From: Clostridiales bacterium
GTDB taxonomy: Bacteria > Bacillota > Clostridia > Oscillospirales > Acutalibacteraceae
DNA: 24,178 bases
Reading direction: 5' to 3'
Assembly (NCBI GenBank): GCA_019415925.1
Contig: DXYG01000036.1
Location: forward strand, 1-24,178
Shown here: positions 14,639-22,511 of the stretch, piece by piece
How the letters are laid out: each line of letters starts with the position of its first letter
How positions within the stretch are numbered: the stretch's first letter is position 1
Made by a program: the position numbers and the translations under genes
Notes under the pieces: model-generated
What the model was told of the DNA's origin: nothing
The model's database searches: none
What the model saw: the letters and a program-made list of their open reading frames with translations, nothing else

Positions 14639-16516
14639 TCAGTTAACCTGATGATTGAATGTCGGCACCATCTCGCTCAACAGCTTAACAGTCTTTTCAC
14701 TGTCGTTGTCATCAGCCGCTTTTCTGAGGTTATGCAGCTTTGCAAGCATATCCTCTGCGTCAATGTCAATCTGGTTGCCTATAAATATTTTCTTATTTGC
14801 AGTTGATTCAAGACCTTCTTCGTCCATAAGAAGCTCCTCAAACAGCTTTTCACCGGGGCGAAGTCCCGTAAACACAATTTCAACATCCTTATAGGGAACC
14901 TTTCCGTACATACGTATAAGATTCTCCGCAAGCGTTGTAATCTTAACCGGCGCACCCATATCAAGTACAAATATTTCGCCGCCCTTAGCCATTGCACCTG
15001 CTTCAAGAACAAGCGAAACAGCCTCGGGAATTGTCATAAAATATCTGATAATATCGGGGTGAGTTACGGTTACGGGCGAGCCGCTTTCAATCTGTCTGCG
15101 GAAAAGCGGAATTACCGAACCGTTCGAGCCGAGCACATTACCGAAGCGTGTTGTAACAAATTCAGTATGCGTACTCGTCTGCGCCTTATACTGAATAATC
15201 ATCTCGCAGGCACGTTTTGTCGCACCCATTACGTTTGTCGGATTAACAGCCTTGTCGGTTGAAATCATAACAAACTTGTCAACGCCGTAAAACTCGGCAA
15301 GCGTTGCAACGTTGAATGTGCCGAAGATATTGTTCTTTACAGCCTCCTCGGGCACTGTTTCCATAAGCGGAACGTGCTTATGAGCCGCTGCGTGGAAAAC
15401 AAGCTGAGGACGGTATTTTCTGAAAATCACGTCCATTTTATCGTAATCACGCACAGAAGAAATCAGCGTTACAAGATTGAGCGACGAGCCGTATTCAAGC
15501 ACCAGCTCCTGCTGTATATCATATGCGTTATTTTCGTAAATATCTACAATAATAATCTGCTTGGGCGAATACTTCGCAATCTGCCTTACAAGCTCACTGC
15601 CGATAGAACCGCCGCCGCCTGTTACAAGGCAGACCTTGCCTGTAATAAAGCTGCGGATTTCCTCTTTGTTGAACTCAATCGGCTTTCTGCCGAGCAAATC
15701 TTCAATTTTGATTTCCTTTGCCTGTGAGATAAGCTGAGTGTGCTTATCGTCAAAAAGCAATTCGCTTAAATAGGGAACAACCTTGATTTTGCATTCGGTT
15801 GCCGAGCAATAATCAAGGATTCTGCGCTTGTCCTCCTCTTCGCAGGACGGGAGCGCAACAATGATGTTGTCAATATGATAATCTTCACAAATCTTCGGAA
15901 TTTCGGGGGTAGTGCCAACAACCTCAACGCCGTTGATTTTACTTCTCAATTTTGTTACGTCATCGTCAGCAAAGCAGACGGGAAGAATGTTGCGTACAGG
16001 GCTGTTTTCATCATAGCGTGCGTTTTCAATTTCAGTCAGAATCATTCTGCCTGCATTTCCCGCACCTACAATAAGCGTACGCTCGTACGCATCGGCACGA
16101 CCTGCCTCGGTCAAATCAAGGAAAGTGCGTTTAAATATAAGCCTGAACGCAAGCACACCTATTGTCGCAACAAGGAAGTAGCATAAAACGAATATAAGTC
16201 TCTGCGGAACCTTTAAGAACATAGAAACAACATATCCCAGAGTAAATCCGAACGCCATCGCTAATGCGCACACAAGATAGTCTTTAACATTAAAATAACG
16301 CCATAGCCTTGAATATCCGCCCATCATGAACATCAAAACGACGCACATAGCCAAATCAACTATGATGTAGTAAAGTAAGCCTTTACTTGCCTCTGCACCG
16401 ATAAAATCAAAGAAGGACAGTATGAAATTTACAATCAAGCCGCTGATTACAATAATAAAGACGTCAGCCAACGCAAGAACCAGCTTGCGAAAATTAATCC
16501 TCTTCATAAGCCCCAT
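14639..16516 (-). CDS. Membrane-bound nucleoside-diphosphate-sugar 4,6-dehydratase (CapD/FlaA1/WbpM family)
   Basis: This enzyme acts on UDP-GlcNAc or a related sugar nucleotide to give a 4-keto-6-deoxy sugar for surface glycans. The 625 residues include four N-terminal membrane segments (about 10-37, 47-66, 82-101 and 106-127), a first Rossmann domain (LIVGAGNAGR, 148-157) and the catalytic SDR domain with VTGGGGSIGSEL (298-309), HAAAHKHVPLME (375-386) and STDKAVNPTNVMGATK (419-434). The latter shows the family-typical MxxxK in place of YxxxK (M430, K434). It is the first gene after the strong promoter at 16580-16608. Start may be ATG 16516 or ATG 16507 (MKRINF); the TAGGGG upstream suits the latter better. 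glmS next door would supply precursor. Confidence 0.93.
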   Translation of the reverse strand: MGLMKRINFRKLVLALADVFIIVISGLIVNFILSFFDFIGAEASKGLLYYIIVDLAMCVVLMFMMGGYSRLWRYFNVKDYLVCALAMAFGFTLGYVVSMFLKVPQRLIFVLCYFLVATIGVLAFRLIFKRTFLDLTEAGRADAYERTLIVGAGNAGRMILTEIENARYDENSPVRNILPVCFADDDVTKLRSKINGVEVVGTTPEIPKICEDYHIDNIIVALPSCEEEDKRRILDYCSATECKIKVVPYLSELLFDDKHTQLISQAKEIKIEDLLGRKPIEFNKEEIRSFITGKVCLVTGGGGSIGSELVRQIAKYSPKQIIIVDIYENNAYDIQQELVLEYGSSLNLVTLISSVRDYDKMDVIFRKYRPQLVFHAAAHKHVPLMETVPEEAVKNNIFGTFNVATLAEFYGVDKFVMISTDKAVNPTNVMGATKRACEMIIQYKAQTSTHTEFVTTRFGNVLGSNGSVIPLFRRQIESGSPVTVTHPDIIRYFMTIPEAVSLVLEAGAMAKGGEIFVLDMGAPVKITTLAENLIRMYGKVPYKDVEIVFTGLRPGEKLFEELLMDEEGLESTANKKIFIGNQIDIDAEDMLAKLHNLRKAADDNDSEKTVKLLSEMVPTFNHQVN

Positions 16517-16579
16517 TACCCCTAAATTCGCTTAGAATAATTTACAAAAAACAAATAAATAAAAGTTATATTTAGGTAT

Positions 16580-16608
16580 ATTATACAACATATATATTAT
16601 TGTGTCAA
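16580..16608 (-). promoter_or_regulatory. Consensus sigma-A promoter of the dehydratase-glmS-Dlt-like unit
   Basis: The minus strand has TTGACA (16603-16608), exactly 17 bases, then TATAAT (16580-16585), a full match to consensus. It lies in the 103-base gap behind the small transporter gene, with a predicted start near 16573 and a leader of about 57 bases. It should drive about 11.5 kb of genes down to the terminator at 5021-5058. Confidence 0.88.
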
Positions 16609-16619
16609 ATTAACTAAAA

Positions 16620-16964
16620 TCATAATGAGTAAATAATTATGCCGATAATTATTATAGAAAGTCCTATAAGTTTTTTCTTTGTTATTCTCTCTTTTAAAAA
16701 CAGCCTGCTTAATATTGCAACAAATATATATCCGGCTGATTCAAGTATGGGACCAAAAGACAGGGGGATTTTAGTATATGCAAGAACTGAACACAAAGTA
16801 GCACCGAAAAATATTATATACGCAAATATAACTCTTGGATTTAAATACTCTTTTATTTTGCTGCCATATTCTACTTGAGCACTTTTTTTCAACAAAATTT
16901 GCGAAACAGACGAAATGAATACACCAAAAATAAAAATAAGTGAAAAAAGTATTTTTTCATCCAT
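16620..16964 (-). CDS. Small four-helix EamA/SMR-type transporter, ArnE-like subunit
   Basis: This 114-residue protein has four transmembrane helices: about 4-22, 46-64, 72-90 and 96-113. SQILLKKSA near residue 20 and GPILESAGYIFVAILSRLFLKERIT in the second half match the EamA/small-multidrug-resistance fold used by ArnE/ArnF, which flip undecaprenyl-phosphate aminoarabinose. It overlaps the next upstream small transporter gene by eight bases, so a heterodimer is likely. With the GtrB/ArnC-like glycosyltransferase just upstream, the simplest role is flipping a polyprenyl-phosphate sugar. Composition is AT-rich. Drug export is the alternative but context argues against it. Confidence 0.8.
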   Translation of the reverse strand: MDEKILFSLIFIFGVFISSVSQILLKKSAQVEYGSKIKEYLNPRVIFAYIIFFGATLCSVLAYTKIPLSFGPILESAGYIFVAILSRLFLKERITKKKLIGLSIIIIGIIIYSL

Positions 16965-17331
16965 CAGCTCTCACCACCAAAACCACACCAACAATTACAA
17001 TAACAGCACCAATCAGCATATTCCACTTAATTTGCTCCTGAAAGAAAATAAATCCCCACAAAATTCCCCAGACAATAGTCACGGCTTTGTTAGCATAGGC
17101 TGTATTTAACGGCAAATGCTTGATAATCTGCTGCCATACAATCGCATAAACACCCAGATTTAAAATTACAAGACCATAAAAGACAATAAACCAAAAGGAT
17201 AAAAACTCATGTTGTGCCGCAAATTTTGAACAAATTCCTCCCAGAGAATAAATAGCAAGAAGAATGTGTAAAACAACAAAATATATTTTATTATTCTGCT
17301 CATTGACTTTTTTCATATTCATCATCTTCAT
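16957..17331 (-). CDS. Small four-helix EamA/SMR-type transporter, ArnF-like subunit
   Basis: This is a 124-residue partner of the preceding-type small transporter: four hydrophobic helices and the EamA-like end LPLNTAYANKAVTIVWG followed by FFQEQIKWNMLIGAVIVIVGVVLV. The first 14 residues are Met/Lys/Asn-rich and the start is uncertain; ATG codons at 17331 and a few codons downstream (for example the one followed by AAAAAAGTC) are all possible, and no strong ribosome site separates them. All of them lie within the end of the glycosyltransferase gene, so translation is coupled. Together with 16620-16964 it probably forms a two-subunit lipid-sugar flippase. Confidence 0.78.
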   Translation of the reverse strand: MKMMNMKKVNEQNNKIYFVVLHILLAIYSLGGICSKFAAQHEFLSFWFIVFYGLVILNLGVYAIVWQQIIKHLPLNTAYANKAVTIVWGILWGFIFFQEQIKWNMLIGAVIVIVGVVLVVRADG

Positions 17332-18256
17332 CTATATTAATCGTTTCCTTAATTACATATTGAGGTGAATTGTTTATGCTTATGTAAATCCTGCCAATAT
17401 ATTCTCCTATCATACCAAGCATTAACATAATAAGTCCGCCAATAAAGAGTAAAATTGAAACAGTCGAACTCCAACCGGCACTGATATTAGGCACACACAG
17501 TTTTCTGATAATTGTAACTATACCAAAAACAAATCCGCAAAGGGCACAAATAACTCCAACTAACGAAGATATTCTCAACGGTTTTACTGAAAAAGCCGTA
17601 AAACCGTTAAGCCATAATGACAATAATTTTGTAAAAGTGTAACCAGTAGTACCTTCAAATCTCTCACGCTCATCCATGACAACATATGATATGTTATTGG
17701 TCGATTGGACAATTAAACCGGTAATATAAGGATACGGATTTGAATACTTTAATATTTGCTCTGCAACAAATCTTTTCATTGCAAAAAAATTTGACATACT
17801 AAATTCTTTTGGTACATCCATTAATGTGTGAATCATTAGTCTATTGACTGCACTTCCAAAATTTTTAAACAAGCTTTGCTTTTTCTTCGGATAAGTTGCA
17901 ATAGAAACATCTTTGCCATTAAATAGTGGTTCAATTAATTCCCAAAGATTTGCCATTGGACATTGACCATCATCATCCAAGCAAACCATATAGTCACCTT
18001 TTGCATATCGTAATGTTGCCATGCGAGCATTGGCTTGACTAAAGTTCTTTGAAAAGTTTATTACTTTTAGAAACTTATGTTCATTAGCATATTTTTTTAA
18101 TATATCAAACACATCGTCTGGAGATCCATCTACAACAGTAATAATTTCATAATCGTATTCTCTTTCTTCCATAATTTTATTGATTTCTTCAATAACTGGA
18201 ATTATTGTGTGTGAACTTTTATAGCAAGGTATGCAAAAGCTAATCAGTTCTCTCAA
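17300..18256 (-). CDS. GT2-family polyprenyl-phosphate glycosyltransferase (GtrB/ArnC/DPM1-like)
   Basis: This 318-residue enzyme should transfer a sugar from a nucleotide to undecaprenyl phosphate at the inner membrane face. The GT-A domain begins with ISFCIPCYKSS, VVDGSPDD (41-48) binds the nucleotide and CLDDDGQCP (92-100) is the DxD-type metal site. EFSMSNFFAMKR (151-162) and RERFEGTTGYTF (197-208) are typical of the GtrB/DPM branch. Two transmembrane helices close the protein (about 229-250 and 264-288). The start is TTG at 18256 with AGGTG eight bases upstream; the stop of the DapB-like gene is embedded in that site. It overlaps the small transporter gene downstream by 32 bases. The sugar carried is unknown. 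Confidence 0.9.
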   Translation of the reverse strand: MRELISFCIPCYKSSHTIIPVIEEINKIMEEREYDYEIITVVDGSPDDVFDILKKYANEHKFLKVINFSKNFSQANARMATLRYAKGDYMVCLDDDGQCPMANLWELIEPLFNGKDVSIATYPKKKQSLFKNFGSAVNRLMIHTLMDVPKEFSMSNFFAMKRFVAEQILKYSNPYPYITGLIVQSTNNISYVVMDERERFEGTTGYTFTKLLSLWLNGFTAFSVKPLRISSLVGVICALCGFVFGIVTIIRKLCVPNISAGWSSTVSILLFIGGLIMLMLGMIGEYIGRIYISINNSPQYVIKETINIDEDDEYEKSQ

Positions 18257-18264
18257 TATAAAAG

Positions 18265-18269
18265 CACCT
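18265..18269 (-). promoter_or_regulatory. Ribosome site deciding a TTG start for the GtrB-like gene
   Basis: AGGTG on the minus strand precedes TTG (18256-18254) by eight bases and contains the last bases of the upstream TAG stop (18270-18268). No ATG is available before the conserved N-terminal strand. Confidence 0.6.
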
Positions 18270-19008
18270 ACTTTCTCAACATTTCTGCATACATATCCTT
18301 AATATCAAATAATCCTACTTTGCCATGTATATATTCAGCCGCAAGTAAAGCACCATTTGCAAATGCATTTCTTGAAAAAGATTCATGGGTAAAAGTTATC
18401 CTTTCATTACCATTAGTAGCAATAACTTCATGAACACCAACGTATCCATCTAAACGGATAGAATGAATAGGAACAGATTCTCTCGATATAGATTCTGAAA
18501 TTATTTCAGATGTCTTTGTCGGTATCGGTTTGAATTTACTGTGTTTTTCTATAATTTCAAAAGAAAAATCCGGAAATAATGAAGAAAAAATTTTAACAAA
18601 TGTAATGATAGCATTAACCCCTAAAGTTAATGTTGGAGCATAAACTATACCAATTTTATTCAATAACGCTTTATTAGCAATCTTTTGAATATCCTCATTT
18701 GTGAAATTGGTTGGGCAAATAACCAAATCTATACCATATTTACAACACAAATTCACCAATTCTAACGATGTATCTTTGCCTGAAAAGTCTATCATAATAT
18801 CAACTTTATCAACGTTACTAAAATCATCAATTTTTTCAACAATAATTTCACTTTTGGTTTTAATCTTTGTTACCTCAGTTACCGTTTTACCAACTGTCAA
18901 ACTTGTACTTCTGCATAAAACTGATACTAAGTTATAATCATCCCTATTATTGATAAAATCAATAAATTGCTTCCCTGCCTTTCCTAAACCACATAATCCA
19001 ATATTCAT
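18268..19008 (-). CDS. Divergent DapB-family NAD(P)H-dependent reductase
   Basis: This 246-residue protein follows the fold of 4-hydroxy-tetrahydrodipicolinate reductase. It has a Rossmann start MNIGLCGLGKAGKQ, DFSGKDTS (74-81, DapB DFTxPE position), APTLTLGVN (124-132, DapB APNFSxGV) and EKHSKFKPIPTKT (154-166). In true DapB this last stretch reads E-x-HHxxKxDAPSGT. Here only one His (H156) and K160 remain, the Asp-Ala and Ser-Gly-Thr substrate-binding residues are changed, and the segment is one residue shorter. It probably reduces a different substrate. ATG at 19008 has GGAGG ten bases upstream, directly after the racemase-like gene's TAG. Tight clustering with an ATP-grasp ligase and a racemase-like protein points to a dedicated small pathway. 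An authentic lysine-pathway DapB is unlikely. Confidence 0.75.
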   Translation of the reverse strand: MNIGLCGLGKAGKQFIDFINNRDDYNLVSVLCRSTSLTVGKTVTEVTKIKTKSEIIVEKIDDFSNVDKVDIMIDFSGKDTSLELVNLCCKYGIDLVICPTNFTNEDIQKIANKALLNKIGIVYAPTLTLGVNAIITFVKIFSSLFPDFSFEIIEKHSKFKPIPTKTSEIISESISRESVPIHSIRLDGYVGVHEVIATNGNERITFTHESFSRNAFANGALLAAEYIHGKVGLFDIKDMYAEMLRK

Positions 19009-19024
19009 TGTAAAATCGCCTCCT

Positions 19025-19744
19025 CTAGTTACCAAAAATAGAATAATGAACAAAATTAGTTAATGAAATGAAATCAAATACTGGAAGATTGAACTTTTTT
19101 CTTATTGCATTACTATATGGAGGCATATTAGTACATTCCAATAGTATTGCACCATAAGTTTTATCTTTTGATATACTCTCCTCTATTACATCAATAATAT
19201 CTTTTTCGCATTGCTCTACATCCACATAATCCCAATTTTCCACCGTGAAATTAGTAAATGTTTTTTTATCTTGAGTTCCAACAATATCAAAGTTACATTC
19301 TTCTAAATTTCCACAAACCGCATTTAAATGATTATTAGTTAGTGTTTTGCTATTTGCTGTGAGAACTAAAACTTTTCTATCGTTGCCAATCATTCTGCTT
19401 ATCATAGGTAACATTATTAAAGAAGAAGTAAATACCGGTACATTTATTTCTTTAGTTATTTCTTTTTGAAATAAAGATAAAAAACCACATGAAGTTGTAA
19501 TTGCGGCAACACCTTGCTGCTCTAGTTCTTTTGCTGCAATAATAAACGGCTCAATATCTTCTTTAGACAAATGAAGTACCACTTTATCTGGAGTTTTTTC
19601 ATGCACTGTCCTATACAATACTGGAAATTTCCAAGTCTTTACATTCCCGACATCCCCAACAATTCTTGGAAAATGTGAATCCAACATCAATACTCCAATA
19701 TCATAGCCATATACATTTTTACCACCGTAAACAATATTGCTCAT
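19025..19744 (-). CDS. Asp/Glu/hydantoin racemase-superfamily protein
   Basis: This 239-residue protein has the two-cysteine pattern of the aspartate/glutamate racemase superfamily: C86 in TTSCGFLS and C204 in LLECTNMPPY, each after a hydrophobic strand and located in the two matching half-domains. Enzymes of this fold racemise or isomerise amino acids and related acids without a cofactor. Its N-terminal region (YGYDIGVLMLDSHFPRIVGDVGN) resembles the uncharacterised branch of this family rather than MurI. It starts seven bases behind the ATP-grasp gene, with AGGT upstream of ATG 19744. It could supply a D-amino acid to the neighbouring ligase; that is inference from context. Confidence 0.82.
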   Translation of the reverse strand: MSNIVYGGKNVYGYDIGVLMLDSHFPRIVGDVGNVKTWKFPVLYRTVHEKTPDKVVLHLSKEDIEPFIIAAKELEQQGVAAITTSCGFLSLFQKEITKEINVPVFTSSLIMLPMISRMIGNDRKVLVLTANSKTLTNNHLNAVCGNLEECNFDIVGTQDKKTFTNFTVENWDYVDVEQCEKDIIDVIEESISKDKTYGAILLECTNMPPYSNAIRKKFNLPVFDFISLTNFVHYSIFGN

Positions 19745-19751
19745 AATTTAC

Positions 19752-20996
19752 CTACCAAATCATATCATATGTGTTGTTACCATTAACCACTTTTATGTCT
19801 AAAGTCTTTTTCACTTTATTAATAATTTCATAACACTCTTCTTCACTGTCAGCACTTACCAATATAGGACCATATTTTCCACTATCATCACATAATTCAC
19901 TAACACTTTTACCCAAATAAATATTGTCTAACATTAGTTTACTAACACCATTTATATCAAGCGTTTCCCTGACACCTGATATATACTTTATATTTCCCTT
20001 TGGGAATGCAAAACATACCCATGCAGAAACTTTGCTACTTAATCTCAAACTATCAACATCTATTGTTTTGCCTTCAACAACATAATCAATTAATACATTA
20101 TTCGTATTTACACCTGTTGCAGAAGGAGTTATATCAGAAGAAAGAAAAACACCTCCACCTCTTGCTGCAATCTCTACTAAATATACTTTATCTTCTTTTT
20201 CATTGTAAAGATATTCCGCATGAGTTATACCAAAATCTAGTTTCATACCTTCAACTAATTTTTTGTTTGCGCAAAGTACCTTACACCCTACAGAATCTTT
20301 TATCCGTACAGATGAAGAAAACATGCACATTTTAGATACGAAAATATTTGGTACATCAAAGTATTCTTTTATACCTAAATCAAGATTTATGTATTTACCG
20401 CCCATAGCAAAACCATCTACTAAATATTCACGTCCATCAATAAACTGCTCCAATAATACAGAATTATCTGTTGAATAATTTTCGGAAATACGGTATTTTT
20501 GTTTTAATTCCTTTTCTGAATTAATTTTTACTACTCCCCTGCTTCCGCTACTGTCAACAGGTTTAATCATTAAAGGGAATCCAATTTCTTTAGAAACATC
20601 TATAGCCTGTTGCAAAGAATTTACCAATTCAAATTTAGGAACCGATATACCTGCTTCTTTTGCAGCTTTTCGCATCAAATATTTATTAGTAAATTTTAAA
20701 GCAGTATCATAACCTATTCCCCTTAATCCCATTTTTTCTGATACATAAGCCACTGTAGGAACAGAAACATCAGTCTGGTCAGTTAGTATTGCATCAATAT
20801 TTTCCTCTGTCGCTATTTGTAATATTCTCTCCTTGTCTCGAGTATCAACATAATATGATTTATCTGCTAATTTAAATCCGGGATATGCGCCAGAAATACT
20901 TACAACAATTACATAATACCCTCTCTGCTTACAAATATTTATAAATGGTAATTGCCCTTCACCAGCTCCTAAAATCATAACCCTTTTAGCGCTCAT
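19752..20996 (-). CDS. ATP-grasp carboxylate-amine ligase, CarB-like fold
   Basis: This 414-residue protein has a pre-ATP-grasp domain (MILGAGEGQLPFI, 7-19), the ATP-binding loop PLMIKPVDSSGSRGV (141-155), LEQFIDG (182-188) and the metal-binding strand VYLVEIAARGGG (271-282, E275). A C-terminal domain of about 100 residues completes the family pattern. ATP-grasp ligases activate a carboxylate as an acyl phosphate and join it to an amine or thiol; the substrates cannot be read here. It follows the WecE-type transaminase by 56 bases and precedes the racemase-like gene by 7. Attaching an amino acid to an amino sugar made by the transaminase would fit the context. ATG at 20996 has AAAGGAG upstream. 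Confidence 0.85.
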   Translation of the reverse strand: MSAKRVMILGAGEGQLPFINICKQRGYYVIVVSISGAYPGFKLADKSYYVDTRDKERILQIATEENIDAILTDQTDVSVPTVAYVSEKMGLRGIGYDTALKFTNKYLMRKAAKEAGISVPKFELVNSLQQAIDVSKEIGFPLMIKPVDSSGSRGVVKINSEKELKQKYRISENYSTDNSVLLEQFIDGREYLVDGFAMGGKYINLDLGIKEYFDVPNIFVSKMCMFSSSVRIKDSVGCKVLCANKKLVEGMKLDFGITHAEYLYNEKEDKVYLVEIAARGGGVFLSSDITPSATGVNTNNVLIDYVVEGKTIDVDSLRLSSKVSAWVCFAFPKGNIKYISGVRETLDINGVSKLMLDNIYLGKSVSELCDDSGKYGPILVSADSEEECYEIINKVKKTLDIKVVNGNNTYDMIW

Positions 20997-21052
20997 TACT
21001 TAATTCTCTCCTTTAGTCATAGTAAAACATTGCAGTGCAATTATTCAACTGC

Positions 21053-22186
21053 TTAATCATAATAATTATACGTGGTTTTTGTAATGTATTTAATATCTTC
21101 TTCTTTCAATCCATAATACATCGGCAGTCTTAAAAGTCTTTCACTTTCCTTTGTGGTATATTTATCCTCACCAAAGAAAGTACCGAACTGCTTACCTGCA
21201 GGTGAACTGTGAAGCGGAATATAGTGGAATACCGCACCGATTCCGTTTTGTTTTAAGTATGCAATCAGCCTTGTTCTCTCTGCTAAGTCTTTTGTTTTTA
21301 TGTAAAACATATGTGCATTATGTGTGCACCCCTCGGGAATAAAGGGAAGTTCTATACAGCCTTTGTCCGCAAGCGGCTTAAGCATTTCATAATATGTATT
21401 CCAAGACTTTAGTCTGTCGTTGTTGATAATATCGGGATTCTCAATTTGTGCATACAGGTAAGCACAGTTGAGTTCACTCTGGAGGTATGACGAACCAACA
21501 TCGACCCACGTATACTTATCAACCTGACCTCTGAAAAATTTTGAGCGGTTTGTACCTTTTTCTCTGATAATTTCAGCACGCTCAACATCTTCACTATGGT
21601 TAATCAGAACTGCTCCGCCTTCACCCATACTGTAATTCTTCGTTTCGTGAAAGCTGTAACATCCGAAATCACCGATTGAACCGAGAGCTTGTCCCTTGTA
21701 AAAGCTCATTACCCCCTGAGCCGCATCTTCAATCACCACAAGATTATGGCGTTTTGCAATATCACAGATTGTATCCATTTCACACGAAACACCACCGTAG
21801 TGAACGGGCGCTATTGCTTTGGTCTTTTCCGTAACAGCAGCTTCAATCAGCTTTTCATCAATATTCATTGTATCGGGACGAATATCAACGAAAACAATCT
21901 TTGCGCCCCTTAATACAAACGCATTTGCAGTCGAAACAAATGTATAAGACGGCATTATCACCTCATCACCGGGCTGAATGTCAGCAAGCAAAGCTGCCAT
22001 TTCAAGTGCCGATGTTCCGGAAGTTGTTATAAGAGCTTTTTTTGATTTTGTAATTTCTTCAAGCTTAGCGTTACACTTTTTAGTAAACTCACCGTCACCG
22101 CAAATTTTACGGCTCATAATTGCCTGCTTTATATAATTATCCTCTGTTCCGATATACGGGGGAATGTTAAAAGGGATATTGCTCAT
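21053..22186 (-). CDS. wecE: dTDP-4-amino-4,6-dideoxygalactose transaminase (WecE/RffA-type)
   Basis: This PLP enzyme of the DegT/DnrJ/EryC1 family should aminate dTDP-4-keto-6-deoxyglucose to dTDP-4-amino-4,6-dideoxy-D-galactose. The 377-residue length equals E. coli WecE, and long stretches look identical to that protein in memory: GDEVIMPSYTFVSTANAFVL, RGAKIVFVDIRPDTMNIDE, VEDAAQG-type loop (IEDAAQGVMS, 152-161), FHETKNYSMGEGG (179-191) with Schiff-base lysine K183, and REKGTNRSKFFRGQVDKYTW. ATG 22186 has AAAGGAG upstream. It is the first gene of the cassette running to 16620. The dTDP-glucose synthesis genes it needs are not in this window. Confidence 0.93.
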   Translation of the reverse strand: MSNIPFNIPPYIGTEDNYIKQAIMSRKICGDGEFTKKCNAKLEEITKSKKALITTSGTSALEMAALLADIQPGDEVIMPSYTFVSTANAFVLRGAKIVFVDIRPDTMNIDEKLIEAAVTEKTKAIAPVHYGGVSCEMDTICDIAKRHNLVVIEDAAQGVMSFYKGQALGSIGDFGCYSFHETKNYSMGEGGAVLINHSEDVERAEIIREKGTNRSKFFRGQVDKYTWVDVGSSYLQSELNCAYLYAQIENPDIINNDRLKSWNTYYEMLKPLADKGCIELPFIPEGCTHNAHMFYIKTKDLAERTRLIAYLKQNGIGAVFHYIPLHSSPAGKQFGTFFGEDKYTTKESERLLRLPMYYGLKEEDIKYITKTTYNYYD

Positions 22187-22511
22187 ACCTTTGCTCCTTT
22201 AAAATTAGTTTTACAAAAACAGATGAATCCAAGTTTTTTACTTGAATTAATTAAGACATCAAATATTTTGATTGTATGCAACATAAAAAACATCATTGTC
22301 TTCAAAATCATCAAGATAAATATTTGAGTGTTTTTTAATTTGTCTTATGCTATACACCCTATCTTATTAAATATCAAAACAAAAGTTCTTCAAAAACACC
22401 CTTAGAATATTTTTCTTTTGAAGGTATTTATCCCTATTATTCTATGAATTACTTCTTCCACAGCGTAATAATCTCTTTTTTGTTCACTCATAATATGAAA
22501 GTAAAGATGAC
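22187..22511. other. Gene-poor 325-base gap, possible promoter region and gene debris
   Basis: No intact gene is supported. On the minus strand a 29-codon frame (22491-22402, MSEQKRDYYAVEEV...) and a second frame in another phase (22357-22259, GTG start, ...KHSNIYLDDFEDNDVFYVAYN) look protein-like but lack ribosome sites. They could be remnants of one frameshifted gene. Otherwise the stretch is simply AT-rich leader DNA of the wecE-type gene. No clear terminator follows the stop at 22512. Confidence 0.4.
22349..22377 (-). promoter_or_regulatory. Weak candidate promoter upstream of the transaminase gene
   Basis: TTGATA (22372-22377), 17 bases and TATAGC (22349-22354) on the minus strand. The match is partial and the leader to ATG 22186 would be about 155 bases, so this is a candidate only. 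Confidence 0.3.

Noticed and set aside
18268..19008. Annotation as dapB of lysine biosynthesis
   Set aside because: The catalytic/substrate motif is strongly altered and no other lysine-pathway gene is nearby.
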